A stretch of 64,000 nt of DNA. It comes from Cricetomys ansorgei. Lineage: Eukaryota > Chordata > Mammalia > Rodentia > Nesomyidae. This document shows positions 56,861-64,000 of the stretch, piece by piece (position 1 is the first letter of the stretch; every line of letters begins with the position of its first letter). Under the pieces are notes generated by a model that was not told the DNA's origin, searched no databases, and saw only the letters and a program-made list of their open reading frames with translations. The position numbers and the translations under genes were made by a program. Location of the stretch: the NCBI GenBank assembly GCA_026225945.1, contig JAMJFZ010002307.1, positions 8,227,501 through 8,291,500 of the forward strand, in the 5' to 3' direction.

Positions 56861-57357
56861 ATCTAGCCCAAATCATCATACCAATGAGTCAGAAACTTCT
56901 TTATAAAGAGATAAATAAACTTGATATAAAGTCATTGGGTGATCTTGTCCAGAGCATTAAGTTGATCTGCTCACAGAAAATATTTAAATCTCTAATTTGC
57001 TCATAATGCTTCAATGCTCATCCTACTTCCAGCCAAATTACCACAGCTCTCTTGCCATCTGGTCATCATTCAACTGTTGTTTTTCTGGTGTCAGGAAAAT
57101 TTTAAACACATCAGAAAATGGTCCTAAGGGATTCTGGAATGGCTAGTGTTCATGCTAAACTCATAATTCTTAGTGAAAAAGGAAAGGAGGGGGGACTCTG
57201 AGAGTGCTGACCACTATAATCCTTTTTACCGTGATTATCCACACCACCCTAAAAGCATTTGGGTCAAATTTGTTTACGGAGCAATATCTACATAATGAAT
57301 GAGGATGGTTGATTCAAATTAATGGTGAAATAGCCAGTATTCACTCTGTGTACTCAT

Positions 57358-57360
<3 letters not shown>
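56861..57360. other. Unassigned sequence
   Basis: It may be a continuation of the RT-like remnant, but no further motif is recognised. Confidence 0.4.

Positions 57361-57425
<65 letters not shown>
57361..57425. repeat. (AT)n microsatellite, 65 nt
   Basis: AT repeats with two small interruptions (ATGTAT and a TT/TA phase change). Confidence 0.95.
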
Positions 57426-57506
57426 TTCTTTCAATAGACACAGAGTAAAGCACTAGAGACACACAAGTGAAAGAAATATAGTTGTGCTTAAGAAATGGGT
57501 TAGCAA

Positions 57507-57705
57507 GGCTGGTGAGATGGCTTGGTTAAAGTGCTTGTTTGCTGCACATGGCTGGCAACCTGATTTCAATCACCATAGCCCAAGATGGAAGGAGGAAACC
57601 AATTTTCAAATTTGTCTTCTCACCTCCATATGTGTTCTGCAACACAGTCCTAGCTGCCTCAAAATACCATATACACACATGCAATAAATAATTAATGAAA
57701 TGAAA
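57507..57705 (+). mobile_element. tRNA-derived SINE (B4/B3 group)
   Basis: The head GGCTGGTGAGATGGCTTGGT is followed by GGCAACCTGATTTCAATCAC (B-box region), AAGATGGAAGGAGGAAACCA, TTGTCTTCTCACCTCCATAT and a CACATGCAATAAATAATTAATG tail. Confidence 0.85.
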
Positions 57706-57879
57706 GTTAGATAAAAGGATGAGGGGGATGAACTGACTTAAGCCATGGAAACAAAGTTGCAGTAGGCATTAATTAAAGCCACCGTACTCTGGATAGGGTT
57801 CTTTTAGATTTTCTGCGTCAAAAGCTAAAGAAGTTGAGAGTTTTTAATTTGAGGAAAGATTGGATTGTTAAAACATATT

Positions 57880-58400
57880 CTGTAAGAGGATGAAGAGGGA
57901 TTTTGGGGACCAGAAGGGTGGAGGATATCAGGAAAACAAACCCTATAGAGTCAACTGACCAGCACTCTTGGGGGCTCACAGAGACTTACACGGCAGATAG
58001 GGAGTCTGCATGGGCTCCTACATATATCTTATGATTTTCTAGCTTGTTGTTCTGGTAGAACTCCTAAAAGTTGAAGTGTGTATGTATGTTGGGGATGAGG
58101 GTTGGCACCTCTGACCCTTTTAGCTCCTCTTTTCCTCGTGCTGGGCTATTTTGTCCTGTCTTGCTCTAAGGACTCATACCCAGCCTTGTTCCATCTTGTT
58201 ATGTCCCATTCAAGTGGTCACCCTGGGAGGCCTATTATTTTCTGAGGGGAAGCAGGGAAAGAGGGGTGGATCTGAGGGAGAGAGGAGAGGAGAGGGGAGG
58301 AGCTGGGAAGAAGAAGGAGGGAAGGATGGAGGGTTGGGCTATATTATACAAGAGAAGAAAAAATAAATTAAAACAAAACAAAACAAAACAAAACAGAAAA
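57880..58400 (+). mobile_element. L1 (Lx-type) 3' end with (AAAAC)n tail
   Basis: GACCAGCACTCTTGGGGGCT, CTACATATATCTTATGATTT, GGTCACCCTGGGAGGCCTAT, GGATCTGAGGGAGAGAGGAG and GGGCTATATTATACAAGAGA occur in Lx order. It ends in A-rich (AAAAC)5 at 58370-58395. The G/A-rich 58255-58335 makes spurious frames on both strands. Confidence 0.82.
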
Positions 58401-59157
58401 ATCACACAAAAAATATTGTAATTTTTATGAAGAGCACACATCCCTAACAAGCCCCTAACACTGTCACAGGAACAACATGGATCATCAAAATGTGAAAAAC
58501 ATGTTTCCATTATTACATTTAAAAAGTATTCTTCCTCGTGTTTACCATTCATTACTAATTTTTAATAAAACTTCTCAAAGAAGATATCACTTGCAGTGAG
58601 GGCCAATATTTATAGGAACTATCAGAAAATGTTTATTCTGTGCTCCAAAATGTAGATGTCAAAACATAAATGTAATAGCAGTCAGCTGATGTTGAATACA
58701 GGGATAGTGACAGGAGCATTGCTGGTAGTCTGTGGAACAGTAGAGGCCTTAATCTTGCCGAGTAATGACTTTAAGATTTAATTCAGTGACTTTATTGTGT
58801 GAAGGTTGAGCAGAGGGCTTGGTGCTTATAATTTGTTATGTAGTATGTGGTAATGGAATAATGTTTATATATAAGAAGAAATAGTTCCTAACATCTCTAG
58901 CCTACAGCCAATCAGCAACCCATCAAATATGCCAAACAATTACATTTACCACTGCTTCATTTTCCTCCCACACAGGATGCTGAATGTGTTGATCTGGATT
59001 CTGTTTCTATTTGCATTCATATGTGTTGATTCTTGTTACTGTACTCTCTCACTGTAACGTAACTAGACTTTTGGAAAGAGCCCTGTGTCTGAGATATACC
59101 AATTTATCCATTTTATAGATGTGAAGTTCAGTGCTCATAATTTTTTTAAGCATGGTG
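58401..59157. other. Unassigned sequence
   Basis: No recognised feature. Confidence 0.5.
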
Positions 59158-59159
59158 AT

Positions 59160-59308
59160 TAAGCTGGGCATTATGGCATGTGCCTTTAATCCCAGCACTT
59201 GGGAGGCAGAGGCTGGTGGATCTCTGAGGTTAGGGTCATTCTGGTCTACAGAATAAGTTCCAGGACAGCTAGGCTACACAGATAAACTCTATCTGGAAAG
59301 GCAAAACG
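59160..59308 (+). mobile_element. B1 SINE, least diverged in the window
   Basis: AGCTGGGCATTATGGCATGT, TTTAATCCCAGCACTTGGGA, GGCAGAGGCTGGTGGATCTC, CATTCTGGTCTACAGAATAA and GTTCCAGGACAGCTAGGCTA are very close to the B1 consensus. The internal promoter A-box region is well preserved. No A-tail of note remains. Confidence 0.97.
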
Positions 59309-59384
59309 GTGTCAGCAAAAATAATGATAATTAGACAGTTGAGGATTTGAATTGGACCCCAAAGATAATACCAAGATATATTAG

Positions 59385-59660
59385 AAAATGAGTTAGTATA
59401 AGGGTTTGTGCCTAGTCTTATTGTATCTTGCTATGCTGTGTTAGGTTGATATTCCTGGAAGACCTGCTCTTTTCTGAAAGGAAACAGAGTAGGAGTGGGT
59501 CTGTGGGACAGGGGACATGGAGGAGGAGGAACTGGGATGAGTAAAAGGAGGGTGAGCTGTGGTTAGGATGTATTGTGTGTGAGAAGAACAAATAAAAAAA
59601 ATGAAGAGAAAAAAACAGAGATGGGGATGAAGGGAATGATGGAGGGGATGGATTAAATAC
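59385..59660 (+). mobile_element. L1 (Lx-type) 3' terminal fragment
   Basis: GGGTTTGTGCCTAGTCTTAT, TTGATATTCCTGGAAGACCT, CTCTTTTCTGAAAGGAAACA, GGAACTGGGATGAGTAAAAG and GATGTATTGTGTGTGAGAAG, then AATAAAAAAAATGAAG. It is the 3'-most ~270 bp only. Confidence 0.82.
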
Positions 59661-61384
59661 TTTTTCTACCAAAAAAAAACTGAAGTTCATGTAAAGAAAT
59701 ATTCATTTAGATAGTTTTGTCATAAGAAGAGTTATTTTAATTGATTACCAATGTGAGACAATAGTCAACATTTGGGCTTGAAAAAATAAGACAGTTTGGT
59801 TTTTATTTCTTTTAGAATTTGGACATTAAAAGCATGTCTGACTAGGTGGGCAGTAAGAAGCACATGTATGTAGTATAGAAGAGATGACATTGACGATTCC
59901 CTAATGCACTTGCAAAGTGAGGGAAAGTATGGAATTGAAGAAGAAACTGTACAGGAAAAGTGTTGTTGATTCTTGAGAGCAAGGCAGAAACGTGAAGGAA
60001 GAGCATTAAAAAGGTGTAATATTGGGACCAATACTGTTGAAGTTTCAACTAGCAAGATTATGCTACTCAACTGGAAATCTTGGATACATAGGGTGTTTAG
60101 AACACAATAATTACTTACTAAAAACAACAACAATATCCAAACTAGTTTTGTTCTAGCACACTGCTGACTAAGCAACTGAAGAAAGAATAGAACAGTGACT
60201 CATTCTGTAGAAGGCATCTATCTCAACTTGTGCCTGGCAAAGAAACATTGAGTGGCAAAGACATACCAAGCACGAAGAGGAGAGAAACAAATATGAAACA
60301 AGTGAAGTTGAGGAAGAAATACAACTAGTGGGGATATTCAGTACACCCAGTAAATGGCATAAGATAGATATCTTTCTGGAAACTGGAGCAATGGACACAT
60401 TAGATACAAAGCCACTCAGTAGTATATGATCAATCAGTATCTCAAGAATAAAAAGTCTTATTTGGCATTATGCTGGGGTAAATATAAAGATTAATGCCCT
60501 CAGAACTTTGCTTTCCAGATTATCTATTCATTTCCCTTTTCTCACTGAGAGAAAAAAAAAACATCCTTCATTTCTTTAGAATATTGTTTTGAATTGTAAG
60601 TTTAGGCATGTCAAAGTAACCGTCTAAAATCTTTCAATTAATATCTATTACTTCACAGAAATATGTACACCACCTGAACAGCATAGGAGATAATATTTTC
60701 CACTAATCGGCATGTCACCCAGTCATGTGATCTTCACAGTGTTCAGTCATGAAGAACTGCCTTGAGTTTTCAAAGCTACCCATGTCATACTCCATATTGT
60801 CTCAGTAACAAGCAGAAGAGGATCTAGATTTGGCCAGAGTTTTCAGAGTTTTAACTGGAAAACCATCATCTGACCCTCAGTACTCTGTTACAACACGGTC
60901 TTTCAAGAAAACATTTCATCCTATCCAAGATGAATCTGCCATACAAGAACAAGTTGTTGAATATGCTTAGTATAATAATTTTTTATTTGACAGGCCAACT
61001 TCACCATAACTTTGTTCATATGTTCAATGAAGGCATTACAATACCCTTAGACAACTATTGAAAAAGTGTTTGAATGTTTAAGGCAGACAGACATGAATAT
61101 ATAAATTTAAATTCATGATTGTCCTCCAGTATGCTGAGGCATGACAATTAAATATTAGAAGTGTAAAAAATTAAGTAATTATAAGACTGTGTTAAGGTAA
61201 TTCGTTCAACTTATTAATTAGATATTTAATAATCTTCTAATTATTTAACCTCTTAAATATATTTTCATTGATTTTATGCATTTTATATCTTAAATTACTT
61301 GCCTCATGATCCTGTATCATTTGACACATAGAATATCTGTAAATACATAAATGTTTTATGTATCTTACATAAATATTTATAATT
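59661..61384. other. Unassigned stretch
   Basis: 1.7 kb without recognised repeats. It contains the 136-codon minus frame 59765-60175, the longest frame outside simple repeats. Its product would be hydrophobic and Cys/Ser/Leu-rich, with no domain I know and no surrounding gene signals. Confidence 0.45.
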
Positions 61385-61885
61385 TTGTTTATAATGCCTG
61401 TTTTGTGAGGTTTTTATGATAATTCTACCATCTGGGAAGCTTTCTGTTCTATTTATAATATCTGTTTTCCCCTATATTATAAGCTCAATTTTTCTGGTTT
61501 TCTAGTAAGTTCTGATTAAATGCAAGATATCACTTTATTATTTTCAGAGGCCTTGATTTTACTAATTCCACTTAAAAGTTTGAGATCTTTTGTCATACAG
61601 CATTGATTTTCAGAGCGTTTAGAGAATAACTTTGAACTTACTTGGAAAGATTCTTAATAACTTTAACTCAGGGCTGACTCCTACTTCTCTCCACTGCTGA
61701 GGTCGTATGCTAAGGCCTCCCACTGACATTTTACCTATTAGCAGATGTTGGTTCTCTAACTGATGAGCACACAAAACGCCTTGTCCTAGAGTCCTTTCAG
61801 GCTGTGACAGCTATTCCTTTTGTTCATTCCCCTTGACCTTAGGAGTATCTTAGCTTAGAGGCCAAGGGAAAGACTTCACATTTCA
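61385..61885 (-). mobile_element. Possible old L1M fragment
   Basis: The T-rich plus-strand text (TGCCTGTTTTGTGAGGTTTT, TACCATCTGGGAAGCTTTCT, ATCTGTTTTCCCCTATATTA, CTGACTCCTACTTCTCTCCA, CTGCTGAGGTCGTATGCTAA) has the cadence of antisense L1M sequence. The match is by order and texture only. Confidence 0.35.
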
Positions 61886-61888
61886 AGA

Positions 61889-61940
61889 AATTCTCTCTCT
61901 CTTTTCTCTCTCTCCCTGTGTATGTGTGTGTGAGTGTATA
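61889..61940. repeat. CT-rich / TG low-complexity tract
   Basis: CTCTCTCTCTTTTCTCTCTC followed by TGTGTATGTGTGTGTGAG. Confidence 0.9.
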
Positions 61941-62336
61941 CTCTCAAGAATTTGTTAGGAATGGGCTAGAATAAAAATATAAAAATATATTCAGAAAGGC
62001 ATTTGCTTATATGTAACATATATTAGTAGATTATTCCCGAGTACCTAAGACGCTAATACAAAGATATTTTATTATCGTGTCTACTAAAAATTCCATAATT
62101 TTACTTATTTTACCACAGAACTCTTTAATAAAATGAGATATTAGGCTTTAGCCTAGGTTTCTATCTCTATCTAAAAGGATAAGAGAATCATCTAGAAAAG
62201 TACCTCTTTTTAGAAGAAGATGCAAGTCCAGAGCCCACGTTCTGGTGTTTTCTGGATTCCTGTTCTAATCAGGTAGAGGTGCCAGTTTATTTTGAGAAAA
62301 ACAGTTCTGTGTCATTACTATATAAGATAGTCATAC
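61941..62336. other. Unassigned sequence
   Basis: No recognised feature. Confidence 0.5.
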
Positions 62337-62530
62337 TGGGGTTGGAGTATTGCTCATTGTCATACCATGTGTAATGTCTTGGCTTTATTTCCACAACCAC
62401 CAATATATTGTGATTTAGTATCAAGGTAGGATTGGAGTACTGGTCAGTATAGAACATAGCCAGAGCATGTACATGGGCTTGGCTTTAGTCCCATCAACTA
62501 CCAACATACTATGATTTAAGATAAAAAAAA
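62337..62530 (+). mobile_element. Tandem pair of ID-like tRNA-derived units
   Basis: Unit 1 (62337-62426) has GGGTTGGAGTATTGCTCATT and GGCTTTATTTCCACAACCAC. Unit 2 (62427-62530) has GGATTGGAGTACTGGTCAGT and GGCTTTAGTCCCATCAACTA. Both end with a CCAAcATA..TGATTTA tail, the second followed by A9. The A-box and B-box positions fit an ID-type SINE, and the two units are clearly related to each other. Confidence 0.6.
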
Positions 62531-63299
62531 ATCTCATTGGTACAGGATAAAACCTATTCCATTTATTCCATAGTGCAAATGTTGTGGGTTTTAAACTTCT
62601 ATAAATTGTAAATTCTAAATTTCACCTAAAAATTGTATGAGATTTTCTGAAATCATTACCAGATTCTGCTTTGTCTCAATATACTTCAACAAACTGAAAC
62701 AATACAACATAACTTTTATATATTTTTTAAAATCACCGATTCTAAGGTTATTTTTTTAGAATGTGGCATGTAGCAAGATTCTTAAAAAACAAAAAAAAGA
62801 ATAATCATCTCCTGTGACTACTATTAAATATGGAATATGGCCCTGAAAGTGTCTAATGTAGGTTTTGTTAACAAAAGCTCTGATCTTGATTCTTCCATTG
62901 AAAAGAAAGTGAGTTACATAGTAACAGATGTTTAGAAAATAGAATTTAATGCATGTAAAAGTACACCATACTTGGGATGAACAGACATGTCGCCTGTTTT
63001 ATAATAAAGACACATTAGTACTCTTCCACAGAAGATAACTTTAGGGAGCCTGTCTGTATCCCAATAGTAAGGAAACATACAAAGTCACAAAGCATAGAGG
63101 GTCAAAGGTCCAAGACATTAGGCTTCTCCTTTTATCTATGATATTAATTTTCCTTTATTCTTGTAAAGATTGTCGTCAAATCAAGAAAATCTTTTGAGGC
63201 TCCATTTCAAGGTTCTGAGGCCACTTTTTTCCTTTTTTTTTTTTTAATTTTTTACCAAGAAAACCATTAAAGAATACATTTTCCACGAGTAAAGAAGAC
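62531..63299. other. Unassigned AT-rich sequence
   Basis: No family is recognised. A T-rich run lies at 63225-63252. Confidence 0.5.
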
Positions 63300-63640
63300 T
63301 GTGGGAGAAGAAATGTCTGAGTGAGTGTATTGAATTGCCGTTAGCACTGCTTTCAGGGGACATCATCCCTGTTTAACAGTTGTATAGGTGTTTCTATACA
63401 ATTCATCTCCATCTCATTTTAATTAAACATTCACACTCTCCAATCGCCACACTTATAAAAATGTAGCTTGCAACTTGACAGCATGATATTACGTTATTGA
63501 GCAATATGTGAAATGGTTTAAAAGTAGTCAGTGTGGAATCAGCCATCAATCACAAGTGCAAACGTGGGTCGCCAAGGTTGTCAATTTCAATCAGCTCCAT
63601 AATTAAATACATCACCACTATGGATTTTATGTAAGAATGT
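63300..63640. other. Candidate conserved non-coding block
   Basis: Repeat-free, moderate GC, with several surviving CpGs (AATTGCCGTTAGC, CCAATCGCCACAC, GATATTACGTTATTG, AACGTGGGTCGCC) and homeobox/PBX-like words (TTTTAATTAAAC, CCATCAATCAC). No coding frame spans it. The call is by appearance only. Confidence 0.35.
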
Positions 63641-64000
63641 CACTTGTTCCTCACATGTCTGCTGTGGGGACAAACCATGCTTCACTGTCCCTGTGGTAGC
63701 ATTCTGAATATAGTATTTTTAAGCACAGAACATCTTCATTTATCTTCCTCTGATTTGCTAAAGAGAAATCCATTTACTAATGCTCAGTCTAAAAGCTATC
63801 TTGTTAAATATATATTTGAATGGCTTTCTATTTAATTAAAATGTTGCAGCCTCTCAGTTGGCATTTTAAACTCATCTTTAACACCGTCTGTAGCATTTGT
63901 TATGAAATAAATAGATAATAGATAGTAATCACCTTCTAAAAAGCTGAACAATTTGTAATTATGGGAAATTTGTAATTAGAGATCCTTTATTGTGTGTTTC
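63641..64000. other. Unassigned sequence to window end
   Basis: It continues the repeat-free texture (TTTAATTAAAATGTTGCAGC at 63831). The 63-codon frame at 63644-63835 has no domain I recognise. Confidence 0.45.

Noticed and set aside
58151..58552. 71-codon plus and 105-codon minus frames
   Set aside because: Both come from the G/A-rich L1 3'UTR and its A-rich tail.
59765..60175. 136-codon minus frame outside simple repeats
   Set aside because: No recognisable domain; codon pattern and hydrophobic Cys/Ser/Leu composition look like random AT-rich DNA; an overlapping 68-codon frame exists in another phase. Would be revived by transcript or conservation evidence.
62337..62530. Functional tRNA genes
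   Set aside because: Box A/B-like words are degenerate and no cloverleaf with a proper anticodon arm could be drawn; a SINE origin is more likely.
1..64000. CRISPR array, operons, ribosome binding sites, prophage or other prokaryotic features
   Set aside because: The sequence is clearly rodent nuclear DNA. The only regular short repeats (minisatellite at 16.6 kb) have no unique spacers.

Overview
The window is nuclear DNA from a muroid rodent (mouse/rat group). The evidence is the repeat content: 7SL-derived B1, tRNA-derived B2/B3/B4 SINEs, ORR1/MT-type MaLR LTRs, URR1-type hAT fossils, Lx-like L1 3' ends, and long (CA)n, (GA)n and (AT)n microsatellites. I cannot decide the species. Family names come from remembered consensus features, not from a database search, so sub-family calls are provisional. 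I found no protein-coding gene, exon set, tRNA, rRNA, CRISPR array or bacterial-type feature. The longest open frames are microsatellite or polypyrimidine artefacts, or lie inside repeats. The window reads as intergenic desert or the interior of a very long intron.

Layout. 0-10 kb: a 56-bp tandem duplication, a 48-bp palindrome, an ORR1-like LTR next to an L1 3' tail, two MLT1-like LTR remnants, two Lx-type L1 3' ends and several SINEs. 10-22 kb: two B4-type SINEs, a URR1 fossil at 11.7 kb, a CpG-retaining single-copy block at 12.4-12.9 kb, an AT-rich fold-back at 13.1 kb, an old L1 (14.6-15.9 kb), a 12-copy minisatellite of 13/14-bp units at 16.6 kb, then several kilobases of AT-rich sequence. 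22-31 kb: an L1 3'UTR on the minus strand, the first copy (A) of an LTR element with two LTRs and a short non-coding interior, an (AT)25 tract and old L1 fragments. 31-41 kb: two MaLR LTRs, a 165-nt uninterrupted purine tract, a B1, Lx 3' ends, an L1 whose two parts lie in opposite orientations (twin-priming-like), a stacked pair of B4-type SINEs, and a repeat-poor island (39.0-40.4 kb).

41-51 kb: copy B of the same LTR element, longer inside by about 0.5 kb and carrying a 109-codon frame I do not recognise, followed by a dense pile of minus-strand L1 ORF2 remnants. One of these is interrupted by a URR1-type hAT fossil flanked by an 8-bp target duplication. 51-64 kb: a MaLR LTR joined to internal sequence, a long minus-strand L1 3'UTR, a degraded reverse-transcriptase-like segment that fits rodent L1 poorly (56.4-56.9 kb), further Lx 3' ends, a B1, a tandem pair of ID-like tRNA-derived units at 62.3 kb, and a possible conserved non-coding block at 63.3-63.64 kb.

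No genes act together here. The story is layered transposition: ancient MLT1 and L1M remnants, then Lx-type L1 and MaLR, then SINEs and microsatellites seeded at SINE or L1 tails. Nothing in the window convincingly forms a new molecular system. The items most worth checking are the paired LTR elements with the extra segment, the inverted L1, the nested hAT fossil, the odd RT remnant, the fold-back and palindrome structures, and the candidate conserved islands.
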